A DNA stretch of 64,000 nt from Allolobophora icterica (GCA_963556255.1 OY744604.1:20006982-20070981), one strand, 5' to 3'. Positions 48,358 to 61,938 are shown, counted from the first letter of the stretch. Numbers and translations: made by a program. The notes: generated by a model from the letters alone, not told the origin.

Positions 48358-48612
48358 GCCAAAATAGAAACAAGTACGTAATAAGGAGAAATATTTTAGT
48401 ATTGCGCTTATAGGAAATATCTCCGTCCATCTGTCACATCGTCCCTATATGTTGGAAATTGCTCCAGAGATTTCAAGAGGTGCAGCTTAGGTAAGTTCAT
48501 GGGAGGGATCAGTTTATTTGTCGTCATTTTAGTGGAGAGCATATTGCAAAGGTGCGGAACATTTATTAGTAGTATTTAGTATATATTAATTCTAGTTTGT
48601 TCCCAATTTCAG

Positions 48613-49472
48613 GTGAATTTCCTGAGAAATACAAATCGGATCCATTCTTATTTCAGACCATCAGAACAAAACCCGCAGAAGGTTCATGGATTTATGGATT
48701 AACGTTATTACACAAAGAATTATTTGTTGTGAGTGGAGGGAGTTCAGAAGTTGAGGTTTACGATTCGATCAAGTTCAGTTTCAATCGTCGATGGAATTTG
48801 AAGGATTTACTTCGTCCACTGGACATAGTATCGTGCAACAGAAATAAATGTCTCTACATCATTGATAAAAAAGGGTATCGTGAGTCGAAGGAAATCTGGA
48901 GAGTTGATCCGAATGGAAAATTAATAAAGAAATGGTCAACAGGAAACGAATGGGGATGGTGTCTGTCTATAACAGATAATTCGAACGTTATTTTAGCTGT
49001 TCAAGAGAAAAATAAGCTGAATGAATATTCGCCTGATGGACAATTGATCCGTGAATTAAATCTATCAGACGCAGGTATTTTTCATCCAATGCATGCTATT
49101 AAACTGACCAATGGTCATTTCGTGGTCAGCCATGGTTTTCCTGATGATGATCTGCGCACAGTGTGTGTAGTGGATGCAGACGGGAAACTTGAGAAGTCAT
49201 TCTGTAAGAAATGTAGATCATTCATCGGAGAAATGAAGGGTGAACTCTATTTGGCCGTCGATGGAAATGGATTCGTGATGATTGCTGATAAGTGGAACAG
49301 TCGAGTTTTATTATTGGATACAGATTTGGAATTTAAGAGAGAAATTCTATCAAAAGGAAAACACGGATTACGACATCCACAAAGGATTGTTCTGGATGAG
49401 TCAAATGGTCGACTGTATGTGGCTGACAACGACGGAAAGGAAGCACGTATTTTGGTTTTTCAGTTTAAATGA
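48613..49472 (+). CDS. Gene B terminal exon: NHL-type beta-propeller
   Basis: The acceptor CCAATTTCAG|GT continues phase 1, and the exon ends at TGA 49470-49472. About 286 residues align along their whole length with gene A 15870-16738: L-F-Q-T-I-R-T-K near residue 10, E-L-F-V-V-S-G-G-S-S-E-V-E-V-Y near 35, D-I-V-S-C-N-R-N-K-C-L-Y-I near 68, N-E-Y-S-P-D-G-Q-L-I-R-E-L near 138, G-H-F-V-V-S-H-G near 165 and G-R-L-Y-V-A-D-N at the C-terminus. The last blade closes normally (R-I-L-V-F-Q-F-K) and I see no frameshift. Probable ligand- or partner-binding propeller. Confidence 0.87.
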
Positions 49473-50865
49473 TTAAAATACAATTATGAAAATCAATTTA
49501 CATTTTTGTAGCTGACTGCGAACGGAACTTTGAGAAGAAGATGACAATCAGAGACACACGAATGTTATTGTTGACGTTAGATTTTAAATAATTAAGTGTT
49601 ATAATATACAATGTATGTACCTTGATTTTTATTATCGGTATGTTGAAAAAGAAGCTTATAATTAAATGATATAAGCGATTTACATTTTATCATAAACTTT
49701 TAACAGACCATGAAGCAAAGGCTTTTCCAATTTTCTTATGCGTTATTATATATCCCAGACTCAAAATCACAACTGTGGTATAAATATCAGGGTTGACTTA
49801 TATATGCTTTTGTGGCGGATTCATGCTAGATATTCATGGCTATCAAATACTTAAGACTTTTAAAACACCAATATAAGCAACTATGATATGTTGAATTATT
49901 GATTTTATAGTGAATAGGGTGTATTTATCTATGTATCATCCGATAGAAGTTGTTGTTATTAACTAATTTTTTCAGAGGCATGACTTGGGTCTAAAAAGTG
50001 GGGGGTACCAATTTCTTCTGCACTTTCGCTTTTCGCATGGAAACCTTTTTGGCATACTGCCCTGCCAGTATTCTCATTAATGTTGTGTCAATAAAAACAA
50101 GCCCTACTTTTAATTGTATTATGAGTTTAATAGGGGCTTATAACATTTTTGTCGCGCTTCTTAGCAACTCAGAAACGCTCTAAATTTATTAATTGCTCAT
50201 TTATATCTAGTTGTCATGACAATGCGGCAGCCATAGAGGCAGACATTTCAAGCCACAGCCCAAAATAATTATGCTTTTTCTTTTAACTCTCCAGATGGAA
50301 AGGAACTTGAGTCAACCTCAGGAAAATTTTCTCTCCGGAGTTGACCATGAAACAACTAAATGGCTATCAATCTCAGCGCGTTACGCTTAAACTGTAAGAT
50401 TGTGAAACGTTGACGAGCTTACCTCCATAACGGAAAATTTATCGTCTATAATGTCAGCTACTCGTTTTCGTTTTAGAACAAATTTACCCATTTTCCTTTT
50501 TCCGTTGGGTGACCTGTGTAGCTGAATGTCTGCATCTCTCACTGCTATGACTCAGTTCGTCTGGCTCTCGGTTTACCTGTGAATTTAAGTATTTTCATTC
50601 TTTTGTGGTACATAGTCCTCACTCTGTCTACATACACAAAGCAAGGCGGAGACTGCGATCTCTGGGAAGGCACAATAATAAAATATTGATTGACAGTATT
50701 TAAAATGTTGGGAGTACGGTACCCCCAGTCGAAAAAGTCGGGGTACAGGTACCCCTTGTACACCCGCAAATTACGCCTATGCATAATTATTATTATTAAG
50801 ATTAGGATGAGTAGCAGTAGTGGTGGTGACAGTAGTGGTAGTGGCAGTAGTGGTAGTAGTGGATA
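49473..50865. other. Downstream of gene B, no gene recognised
   Basis: AT-rich 3' flank with ATTAAA at 49472-49477 (overlapping the stop) and further possible signals near 49660. A GGTACCCC-rich inverted stretch lies near 50710-50760. Confidence 0.4.
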
Positions 50866-51073
50866 TTTTTTTATTTATTTTATTTATTCCGGATATTTCT
50901 ATAGCGCCTCTCGAAGTCAACTACTACTCAGAGGCGCTCCCGACTACAGCATTTGATACTGTGCCGGAATTTTCACGCCGAAGCGCCACGAGCAATTGCG
51001 GCTAGAGTGGGATTCGAACCTGCAACCCTCCGGTCACAAGGCGCCGAACTTACCACTGAGCCACCACGCCCCA
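50866..51073 (-). mobile_element. tRNA-derived SINE, family I (second copy)
   Basis: Minus strand: GTGGCTCAGTGGTAAG (A box), GGTTCGAATCCC (perfect B box), the tail with GAGCGCCTCTGAGTAGTAG and GAGGCGC, and an (AAATA)n end. Same family as 1397-1641. Confidence 0.82.
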
Positions 51074-51074
51074 C

Positions 51075-51230
51075 CACGGATATGGTAGTAGTAATAATAG
51101 TAGTAGTGGTAGTATTAGTATTAGTAGTAGTGGACATAGAAGTACTGGTAGTTATGGTAGTAGTAGTAGTCGGGGTAATAGTGGTATTAGTAATAGTAGT
51201 CTAGTACTAGGGGTAGTAATAGAACAGTCG
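51075..51230. repeat. (AGT)n-rich microsatellite
   Basis: Imperfect AGT/GGT triplets next to the SINE. A similar tract at 50805-50865 lies on its other side, so the SINE may have entered a longer triplet tract. Confidence 0.8.
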
Positions 51231-52439
51231 TGTCGCTTAAGTGTATAGCCTCGGGACTGCCTGAATCTTTGCACTTAACCGACTTATGCACATGAGAGAA
51301 GTTCACACGTACCGTGAAAAATTGGTGTATTTAATAACAGATGGAGCCTATAATATACTAGAATGCCTTCAGTAACCATTCAGTTTGAACTTTCTATCTG
51401 GATTGCTGTTGTTTTGCCATTCTTCGGTGATGTTTCCTTTGTCTTTCTGGATTCGTGAAATCTGACTTTGATTGACACCGAGTTCCAATGCAAGTTACGA
51501 ATGACTTTCCTTATTTTCCAGGCGTTTAAGCACCTCTATTCGCTCCGCTTACAGATGCGCCCAGTCATTCAACGTTTTTGCAACTTAAACTAAGACAGAC
51601 CACTGGACAGCCGGAGTCTTTCTCTGCCTTGCAATGGGCGAACTACCTTTAGGAGGCCAGAATGTTCTAATTTAGCTGTCTTGGAAATTAGACGGCGGTG
51701 ATAGCAACACAATGCACATTTAACTGGAAGAGTCGACAGTGACGGACCCACGCAAACATGAGCAGCCAACCAACGCGTTCCCGTCGACAAGTGACAGAAT
51801 GGTATGGATGTTCAGGGTCTCTGGAATAAGTTATGTCGATGGGATGGAGAGACGACAGGTGACAGCTCTCGCACACACGAAGACGTAGTCGTCGAGCAGA
51901 CTCTCATTGGTAGAAGGCGACGCCTGTCCGGATAATGCACCGATCAGTCAGATGTACGCATAGCAGGTATTCGGCGCTGTCGCCCGGGTGATTGAAGCGC
52001 CACAAGTGACTAACGGTCAAAGTCACTATAATGACCAGAGTCGGTCGTCCTCAATGAGACGAAAACACCCGAAAAAAAGACGGTGTACACGGTTTGTATA
52101 TTCCAGAGTCCAGACTCAATTAAACATCAGAGGGATAGGCCTAATCCAGTCACGTAGGAAGCGGCGACTTGCAAACAAAATACCTTATAAACGTACAAAA
52201 TCATTGGCATAAACAACAAAGAAGTCCGATACGAAACTTAGTTTCAGTAAACTCCAACAAGCTTGAAATTCCATATACTGAGTTAATTCTGCATTTAGAC
52301 AAAATAATCCGTCGAAATGAAGCAGAGGTCGATCAGTGACCGGTAACGTGCGCCGGTGACGTGCGTAGATTAGAAGCGATCTATCGAACTGTGGCACAAC
52401 AACTCATAATTAACATCCATCGAAATGACTGTGATGAGT
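51231..52439. other. No gene recognised
   Basis: Mixed sequence with short frames only. Nothing assigned. Confidence 0.4.
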
Positions 52440-53680
52440 CACAAGTTAAAGTCGCTTTTTGAAACAGTCCCAACCATTGTATGTCTAAGCTCTTTCAACC
52501 GTCCAATTATTGAAGTTTTGGCATAGCTTCACAGCACTTCCAGCAAAAAATTTAAAAGTCAGTAGGCACACCCTGAAATTGTTGCTGAATATTATTTTAA
52601 GAATACTGCAATCCCAAATTGTTTTTGCGCAAATTACCCTTTAAATATAAAATTTTCACTATCAATTATTTGCAGACACTCTCTAAAATCTTATTTTTTT
52701 TGCCTTGGTCATTTCTCAGAATCAGAAATATTCCATTCGCTTATCAGATGCTTCGACTGGTGTTTCTTGTCCCCGAACCACAAGAGCACTAGCCATTTCC
52801 TTTCTCTCTCTCGGTCCCTGGACAGATCTCGACTCTAGAAATCGCTATATCTGCTTGTCCTATTCTATGTGTAGTTTATAGATCAGACTGAAGTCTTGTC
52901 TTTAAAGCATTGCTTATCCTTCTGTTAGCCTGTCACCTGGTCACTTGGGTCTCAAGGATCTCTGTTTCACACTCAAATTCTATAGGTCTATTCCTGACAA
53001 CGCTCCGTGTGAGAGGCAGTCCTGGGTATGAAGAGTGAGAGACTTAATTTTCTTGGCCTTGGCATATGAGGGTGGGTAGCCACCAATGGCCAGTCATCTA
53101 TGTCATCTTTCCACTGATAGTGTATGATTACTGTACTCTTTGAACCTGTTTCCTTCGAAACAATTTTCTGCCTTGGCGGGAATTTGAACCTCTGACTATC
53201 AGGATAACCTAATTGTGCATTAAAGTTAAAAACAAATGTTCATCTCAGTTTATTTTGTAATCGAATCACAATTTTGCATCTTTTAAATTGTAAATATCAT
53301 GTCTGAATGTGTCTACTCTATTTGTTTCTATTGACAATTTAACAGTGCACTGACCGTCTCAATAATGACGAGTAAAAACATTCTTTCGAAAAGTAGAAAA
53401 ACATAATGCGTACTTCCATCGAGTATTTTAAGGAAAAGTCAAATATCTGTTGCTGATAATGAAACCAACAGACGGATCTAATAGGCCTACTAATGGCTAA
53501 AGGTGATGGAATTCGCTGCCTGCTTCAGTCCGCTCTTCAGGTTCTACGATGCCGTTAGACTCAATGTCTTACGTGAAGCGGCTATTAGCTGCCAGCTAGA
53601 AATATTAAATATCAGGTAAATAAATATTAGTTACCTGTTTTTGTTAATCTTTCTTCATTTAGACAACATAGATCCTAAGT
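52440..53680 (+). repeat. Duplicated block, proximal part (copy 1)
   Basis: Aligns with 57640-59071: CTCTTTCAACC, the TTTGCAGA.ACT.T.TAAAATCTTA run, the embedded family III SINE and TTTCTTCATTTAGAC at its end. Divergence is moderate, with small gaps. Confidence 0.7.
52950..53225 (-). mobile_element. tRNA-derived SINE, family III (copy 1)
   Basis: On the minus strand a tRNA-like head with B box GGTTCAAATTCCC (near 53185) is followed by ACAGTAATCATACACTATC and GGTGGCTACCCACCC. The same element lies at 58035-58330 in the duplicated block. Confidence 0.6.
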
Positions 53681-53724
53681 AAATTCAACAAGAATCAAGA
53701 GAAACATTCTGTTTATCTCCTGTT

Positions 53725-55935
53725 GAATCGAGACTGGAACATAGAGCTCTTGATGGAGGCCTATGTCGATGCGGAGCCGACCAACGAAGCCCTAAGCAGA
53801 GGGAGAATCTTGAATATTTTTCTCTCCTCGACTGGGAGCCAGCGGAGCATGTTCCTCACATGAGCCGGTATATATGTATGTGAGAATGTCAGGCATTTAT
53901 GGTAGGCGCACAGTTACTGGCCTGGTTAACTACAATAGTTAGAGCGTACGTGAAGACGCCTCTGGACGTTAATAATTCGACTGTGACTCGTCTTAGAGAT
54001 TTTAGTATCGGGCAAGCACGGGGATCTCAACTGGGGTGGCACCCATTCAAACGGATAGCGGTAATTGAGGATCTTACTCAACAAATTCTTTAAAAAGTGA
54101 GCAGGCTCGAGGCCATAGATCGCTAACTTCCATTTACATTTTACATTTACAAGTAAAGATTGTACTTTCTATCAGACTTCTCTTTACTCACGATATGCGC
54201 ATTAATATCAAATGCTGGGAAATACCGGTGCATCTATAATAGGAAAGCCAGGTACATGCTAAAACTTACAGGCAGTTTAACAGATACGACTTGTAATAAA
54301 AGATACAGTCTTAGTTTCTTGTTAAACTGAGTTCATCGGCTCTGAAAAAAATTACTCGTCGTGGTAGGCCTAATATGAGCATCTGATGTTTGGAAATACT
54401 ACAAGTAAGTGTAATAACAACTTCAGCATATGACTACTATGACCTAATGATCATAACGTTTTTCGTCTCCAAACATACCTGTAACGTAGCCGTCTTTGCA
54501 AACAGTGGACTGGTGTTATGTACAGTTAAGTAAACATGCCATGGCTCATGCATCGGAAGATGAAGTAGTCCCTAATTATTATATAAACCAAACGTAGGCA
54601 TATTTTATGCGGTAGTTCTACACGATAGCAACATGTAGGAATCCTTTGAATGAAAACCAGCACTTGATGACGGGGTCTATTTGGACATTTCATTTGTGCA
54701 AGGAAAATCACGAATTCAGTATTTAAAGCTTCGGATTAGAGTCAATTGTAGGAGAAGTTCATTAATTAAGCCAGCCTGAGAGGCTGCTATGAGTGATCCT
54801 AATCGCAAAGTAAACACTAATTTCCAAAGCGCTCTTCTGAAGCTAAGCGCAAAGCACCAGTCAATTCACGAGCGCTGCGTCGTATCAGAGGGGTTGTCCA
54901 GATATCGGTGTTCAGTGGAGGTCTGAGTCCGGTTGCCAGAGAAAAAAAGAGGCTAAGCAGTGTTACGACGAGTTGCGTTGAGGATAAGAATGCTTGGAAG
55001 ACAGAGGATCGGATGGATTAGGGTAGAAATTCTTGACTCAATTGTATAAATTGGAGGTTGTGATGAATATATAGTGTTAGCAATTTCATATATATAAACC
55101 CAACAACAACGTCATAATGTACAACATATGAAGCGATTCTTTGCAAACGGCTGATTTTTGTATCTAATAAATAAAACACAACGACTGATGCTTCAGAAGA
55201 CCAAACAGATCTAATTATTGTTGAAAGCATATCACTCTTTTTTCGGAATTCTAATCAATAGTTATACGAAAGAAACATTTAGATGGTAATCAACACTCGG
55301 CATTTCCATTACTGCCCGAACCTATTTGAAGAATGCCATTGAGGCTCCGAAAATCATGGATTCGGCTATGATATGTAGAGCTACAAATTCGCATCAACTG
55401 TAAAAGAAGAAGAAGACAGAAGAACAAGGACAAAACAAGAAGAGGTAGACTAGACTATTCAGCTCGCCTGAGAGGCAATTACGAGTTGTATCGACTTCTT
55501 ATAATATTATAAATCAAACAGCAACGTCATATAGTCTATAGGACATACGAAACCAATATAACAGTCCTATGTGGGCCTGATAGCCTATATCCTGCCTTAT
55601 AATGTGGGTCGTATAAAGCCCAAGTACGTACAAGCTACACGCTCTAATAGTCACCGTACAGCTTAGCAACCTGTAGGCCTAGCCATGACTACTATGGAAG
55701 TTACCAACAACCCAGCGCAAGTATCTGTAAATATTGAGATGAAGCCCATGATTATAAAAAAGCTCTGTCAAGCCAGGATGAATAACGTAGTCGCTTTGCC
55801 GTTTATGATGAAACGCGATGAGAGTCACATGTTCGTGTCCGGCGGCTTGTTACGAATTCGTCTACCGGCCACTGACTGATAGCTACATTGGGCAAACACC
55901 GCCTCAAGGCGCCTATGTGCGCAACAATACCGGTT
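53725..55935 (+). repeat. Duplicated block, distal part (copy 1)
   Basis: Aligns with 62970-64000: AATATTTTTCTCTCCTC, GCATTCAAACGG-like, GGATCGGATGGATTAGGG, TTAGCAATTTCATATAT, ACAACAACGTCATAAT, CGAAAATCATGG. It contains the single-unit LINE 3' UTR (54830-55020). Confidence 0.72.
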
Positions 55936-57639
55936 CGCAAGCCAAATCGTGGTTTACCTTAGTATTGAACTCTGCCTAGCGTAGCCGCGACCGCTATGTG
56001 ACGCCATATGGGCTTCTCCTTGGGCGACCGGCGAGATGAGTCCTACGAGACTTCTCCGGTAGCCTGCCACTATATCTGTATATCTAATGTGTTATTGCTG
56101 TGATTGTTTCATTTGGTGGCGAATAAATTACTTACTTACGTCATATTGTTCTGTCCTGGACCTTCCCCAAAACTGAATGAAGACCGAAATTTAGTTCTGC
56201 GAGATCCTTCTCTACGACTCTAGTCCAAGTATTCTTAGATCGGTCACGTGATTTTCTGCAATCCCTCAGGGGCTTGTTCATTAGGGTGGAGTGAAAAAAA
56301 TAAAAATTCTAGAAAATGATAGTAATAGTGATGAATAGTTGCCTTATGGTATAGTTAGTTACCGTGCAAAATATTTTTTTTAAATTCATCCGGGAAGATG
56401 TGCCCCAACGAGTTTTAAAATTTGACAATATTTGAAAAAAATGTAAAAATTTAGGAAACTTTCAATTTTTTTTTAAATTTCACATGCTAATTGTAATAGT
56501 GTTTAGGCATTTAATTATGACATATTTAATGACCGTGCAAGAGAAAATTAATAATATCTGCCTTCTTGATGTGCCCCAACGAGTTTTAAAATTCGACATT
56601 TTTCACAGTAAATTCTAATTACTTGCAATTTATTTTTATATTAAATAATTCACAAAAAATACATGTAATTCAATCTTAGCAATGCGTCATTACCATCCGT
56701 GACATGATTCTACTGTAATGAGAACATAGCAGGAATCTGATGTATACGGATGGTAATGATGAAAAACAACTGCGGATGGTAATGACATAATGATGAAATT
56801 TAAAACAGCCGTCAAACAGTTTCACGTGAATTACTCCATCAGATAAGTAATTTCAATCAGTTCAACAAAAGCGACAAATAAAATAAATTATCAATGTTGT
56901 AATCTACCTAAACCAGGAAATACAACATTAGATGGTAATGAAACAGAAATTTACTTATGAATTTCAAGACAAATCTGTGTGATTCCATTAATAGTTGACA
57001 ATATCTTGCTCCTGGTGTTTTTCTTTTAGTAAGTAAGCACGTTCTCTAAAAGTCATAGGCTTCCCAAAAATTGAGATAGCTATGATGCTCATTTCTATGG
57101 ACAAGTATAAACAGGTCCAAAAAGAAAGAAATATTACGAAAATGAGTCTAAATGTTTAATTATTGCATTTGCTAGCTACTAATTAATCAAAATAATATAC
57201 TTTTGTTACAGGTTGTAATGGAATAAATTTGCGTAAAAGCTGAATTTAATGCATTGTACACCGTCTCGGACAGAGGATGGTAATGATATTTTGTATACAT
57301 TTTGTAATTTTTGCAAACTCTCCAAAATTTAGCAGCTGAATCAATTATGTGAAATGTTAATCTGCTCATTCTTTGAAGGATAGGCAAAAAATTGAAGAAA
57401 TTATCGAAAAAACTGAAAAAACCCTCATGGGACATCAATTCTGCACTTTTCGGATAATGACCCATATGCTTTTGTGGATTTATATTAGCCATTCTTGGCT
57501 ATCAAGTTTTTATAATACTTTTTAAGACGAAATTATGATGAGCCGAATCCATAGAAAGTTACACATGTATATATCTGTTGTAAAGTTATCACTAGTAATT
57601 CTTTTCTTAAAATGTCTATATCGCATTAGTATTCTGGTT
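55936..57639. other. AT-rich region with repeated GGATGGTAATGA motif
   Basis: GATGTGCCCCAACGAGTTTT occurs at 56398 and 56570. GGATGGTAATGA occurs near 56745, 56772 and 57273, with an inverted TCATTACCATCC near 56690. Probably an unclassified non-autonomous repeat; no coding signal. Confidence 0.4.
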
Positions 57640-59071
57640 AATACTATGTGCAACAGGGAGGTAGTCGAACGACCCATTTCGGTTTTCTGAACAGTTTTAA
57701 TGGGTGTAGGCCGAAACTCTTTCAACCGGCCAGTCTTAAAAAGTAAACATTGAGGTTTAGTTTAATTCCACATCTATACCCAGTCGATTATTTAAACGTC
57801 AGTACGTACACTCCAAAATTGTTGTGGAGTGTTATTTGTGGAGTGGTAGTAAGTACACTGCAGCGTACGAGTTATCCTTTATATATAAATTTTTAGCTAG
57901 AAATTGTTTGCAGATACTGTTTAAAATCTTATATGCGTACGGTGTACCATGCAGTAATTCTGTTCCCTTTGCAAGTTCAGGTATGTAGTTTATAGTTCAA
58001 CCTGGTCTCGTCTTTTCGGATTATTTACCTTCTGTAGCCTATCACCTGGTCACTTGGACTCAAATTTTATAGGTTAGTGTGAAAGGCATCCATGAGCACG
58101 TCTTCGCTTTTTTGGCCTTGGCATATTAGGATGGGTAGCCACCTCTCATCAGCCCTCTTTGTCGCCGTCTGATCTTCCCAACGACAGTATATGATTAGTG
58201 TACTCTTTTACCTGAGTTTGCTTGGGCACACGTGAAGCAGAAATTTCGAAAAAATGTCTGCCCTCGTGGGAATTGAACCCCTGACCCCTCGACTGACAGC
58301 CCACCGGAATAACAACTACACCATTGTGCATCATTTTAAAGTTTAAGTAGGAAACTGTTCAGGCCAATTTTATTCGTAATTTAGTCACGAATTTAAATTG
58401 TAAATAATTATCATGTTTGATAGTTTCTCCTTGTTTGTTTCTATTGATAATTTTACAGATTTTTATCGTCTCAATTATGATGATTAGAAACATTCTATTG
58501 AAAAGCAGAAAAACATAATGTGTACATCCATCGAGAATTTTAAAGAAAAGTCAACTCAGTCAAATGTTTGTGTCAGATAATGAAACCAATGTACATGTCT
58601 AATACCTATATATTAACTTTATCACTTTTTTATTTCAAATGACTTAAACAATCACCTCTTGATGTTCTCGTGTTGCTGGTCAGAAGCTATGGAATTCGCT
58701 GTCTGCTTCAGTTCTCTCTTCATGTTCTATATGATGCCGTAAAAGTTAAGGATGCCGCGAAAATTGAAGTTTGTTTAGATTTTCTCCAAATAGCGAATTC
58801 CATGGCAATTTTGTCTAAATTCTCCTGTGGCGAAGAATCTGTTACATGAACTGTTTATTAGTTGCAAACTTAGAAATATTAAATATTACTTAAATAAATA
58901 TTAATTAGGGCCTATCTGTTATTACATAAGCGTCAAAATTAAATAAATGAAAGTCTTGATAAATTTATACTCTATTCGTCCTAACGCACTGCAAGAATGA
59001 TCTAGAGATAAATACTAAGTAAATAAGCATTAGTCATCTGTGATTGTCAATATTTCTTCATTTAGACCACA
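57640..59071 (+). repeat. Duplicated block, proximal part (copy 2)
   Basis: Partner of 52440-53680. It ends abruptly at the hAT-like insertion at 59072; the paralogy resumes after 61946. Confidence 0.7.
58035..58330 (-). mobile_element. tRNA-derived SINE, family III (copy 2)
   Basis: Minus strand: GATGCACAATGGTGTAGTTG (A-box region), GGGTTCAATTCCC (B box), then ATCATATACTGTCGTTGGG and GGTGGCTACCCATCC. It matches 52950-53225 at the same place within the duplicated block, so the insertion predates the duplication. Confidence 0.68.
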
Positions 59072-61938
59072 CAGTGGCGTACCGAATGGGGGGGGCAGAG
59101 GGGGCGAGTAGCCCCGGGCGGCACATTTGCAGGGGCGGCAAAATAGGGTTGAATAAAAATTTAAAAAAGTGAATTTTGGATTGAAAAAATGAAAAAGTAG
59201 GATAGAAACAAAGAGAGAAAAAGCAGGAAAGAAAGAAGCCGCCACTTTGGTAAGGTCGGCTTGGCTTCCGTTGACGTTAGGGGCGGCATCATTCTCAGAG
59301 GTCTACGTTAACGCTAAACTGAATTGCAGAAAAGGAAGTGGAATTGCATTTATCTAGAAAACATAATTGTAGCGCCACCCTATACTAAGAGTGCTTAGTG
59401 TTATGTTCTACACCCACGACTACTTTAGTTCTGTTTCATCTTGTCTTTACTGGACAAGGAAATGCATAGGCCTATCTATTTGACTAGGGAAATGAACAGA
59501 GAACACCTGTGTATGCATTTAAATGAATATGAATATAATTTATATCAGTTAAAGCATGTAACAGTTCATTGTCTAGTTATCCTATGTCTACTTTGCCTTA
59601 TTCCCTACCTAGCCAGCATCTTTGCTATCTAGATTTTATTGCCTATTGCTACCTCCCAGTAAGACCCTTTAGCACGGAATGTTCTCACAGTTTGTTCCTC
59701 GTGGAAAAGCTGTCTTTCATCCGTTTGTTCATCTGATGAGTTCGCGGCTCAGTTCGCAAATCGCCTTGTTTCTCCCTCGTCGAAGCTCGACTGTCCACCG
59801 TTCTCGTGACTTCTCGTAGCTTGATGTCTCTCCCAAAGAGACCGTCGTTACAACCCGAGTGTGTGCTTTACTACACCAGAGTAACGTACACTTCACTCGC
59901 GGAATAACTCTTTAAGTCCGTTGACAAGATCGCTTCGCAAATGTCGACTTCCTATGATGGAAAGTCACGCTTCGCAACGGTTTGTTACGAGAGCGTTTCA
60001 CTCGAATTATTCGATCCTCGCTGTCCAACGTCTCGACTTATCAACTCAACTGCATCGATCGTTTCGCAAAACCGATCGTACTGACTAACGATGCCCTCAT
60101 CGACTTAGTTCAACATCCACCGAGTCGATCCACTCAAGATTTCTAGAACGTCTTGTTCAGTTGAAATCAAAAATCGAACTGCCACATCTCCACGCCACGT
60201 CACCACGGTTGCTTGGTTACTGAGTCGTCAGCCGCTTCGCCATAACGGATTTGATCAGCTGTTCGTTCTGACCAATGAGGTGAGTCCACATCGTCTGCTG
60301 TCCTTTGCGTAGATATGATGAACCCCTCTATCTAATATTAATTAATCCCTACAATGCTGGCTTAGCTGCTGGCATTTTAATTAAGTTACATTTATGTAGC
60401 TCTACTATCCTACATTATATAATCTAAATAGATTCTTCTCTACACTATAACATCTTATAGCATGTTGTGTAGCTGGGAATCATTGTGTGGTTTGGGAGAT
60501 CATTACAATAATTATAGACCACATACAGCATAGTATCCTTTAGAGCATATTCCTGTTTCTCCGCCTTTCATTATCATCATATAGGCCTATTTATATATAC
60601 ACACGCCTACATATGTTTAGGTATCTAAACGAATTAATGACTTAGAATAAAATTTAATCACAATCAATCAATATCACCAACGAAGCCTTTCACCACTTAG
60701 TTTAGTACTCATTTTAAAATTAATTTTAAAATTGGTCTGGCTTTGACAGAAATTGACTGCATGATTTTGTCATTTGAAATGACCTCTTATCCTGTATATA
60801 CACTGTGTCCCGATGAAAAGTGGACCCCAAGAAAAAGTGTCATAATTCGGTCAAAACATTTAGGATTTGCCTGAAATTTTAAAAACAACAACAATAGCCA
60901 TATTACAACGAAATCCTAACGCCGTTTGGAAATGTTGCCGAGTTTGTCAAGTTTGTGAATGTTTGAGACGCAGCCCTGAAAATGGGAAGTTTCCAACATA
61001 CAAGAGCCATAAGGAAGTGAAGTTCAGCTACAGCTGGTGTTCAAAATGTCCTTTTTGTTCACGGACACACGACCGTAGATGTGGACGCCACAGTTTGATG
61101 GCCCGATCGATGATCACGTGGTCAAACAGCTGCCACTCTTCAATCAGACGCGAAATCCAAACCTGGTGTGTACTGGAGGAGCGCGTTTATCGTTCCCGCA
61201 TTCGTGACGTCGATCACCGGAGGCGCGTCTGATTGAAGAGTGGCAGCTGTTTGATCACGTGATCATCGATCGGGCTATCATCAGTGGCGTTCACGTCTAC
61301 GGTCGTGTGTCCGTGAACAAAAAGGACATTTTGAACACCAGCTGTAGCTGAACTTCACTTCCTTATGGCTCTTGTATGTTGGAAATGTTCCCATTTTCAG
61401 GGCTGCGTCTCAAACATTCACAAACTTGACAAACTCGGCAACATTTCCAAACGGCGTTAGGATTTGGTTGTAATATGGCTATTGTTGTTGTTTTTAAAAT
61501 TTCAGGCAAATCCTAAATGTTTTTACCGAATTATGACACTTTTTCTTGGGGTCCACTTTTCATCGGGACACAGTGTATATAATAATAGTCGGCCGATTCA
61601 GTTATTCACTCACTGTTAATTTTTTTGGCGTTTTTGCAAAAATGCTGCATACTGCATCTGTTTTGTAATGTTTACTAAAAATGAGCATAATTATTATATT
61701 ATTATCCAGTAGCCTAAATGCAATGCATTGTCCATTTTGATTGTTATTAAAACTTAAACTTCTAGTGCGCACAGTAAGCCGTGTTTTATACAGTCACCGT
61801 ATAGACTCTGGCGAAATAACGGTTATTAATACGATCGCCATGCAATATCTTGGAGAAAATAGCATATCGAAAATTAAGTGACCACGGGCGACATTTTTCC
61901 TCTCGCCCCGGGCGGCATTTCAGCTCCGTACGCCATTG
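59072..61938. mobile_element. 2.87-kb hAT-like element with perfect 8-bp TSD
   Basis: Ends CAGTGGCGTACCGA ... TCCGTACGCCATTG form inverted repeats (12 of 14 match). The target duplication AGACCACA is exact at 59064-59071 and 61939-61946. Subterminal CCCCGGGCGGCA is present at both ends. No hAT transposase is seen, so it is non-autonomous or carries foreign sequence: 59680-60300 is unlike its surroundings and 60795-61581 is a fold-back element. Confidence 0.85.
60795..61581. mobile_element. Tc1/mariner-derived fold-back element
   Basis: Two 358-bp arms (60795-61152 and 61224-61581) are inverted copies around a 71-bp spacer. The outer ends read TATACACTGTGTCCCGATG, with TA at the border. Both arms encode the C-terminus of a Tc1/mariner-type transposase pointing outward: V-R-E-Q-K-G-H-F-E-H-Q-L at 61309-61344 on plus, and R-A-I-K-L-W-R-P-H-L-R-S-C-V-R-E on minus near 61110-61060. 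The spacer adds V-Y-R-S-R-I-R-D-V-D-H. Confidence 0.85.

Noticed and set aside
51000..51073. tRNA gene on the minus strand
   Set aside because: A and B boxes are good but the acceptor arms do not pair and a SINE tail follows; it is a SINE head.
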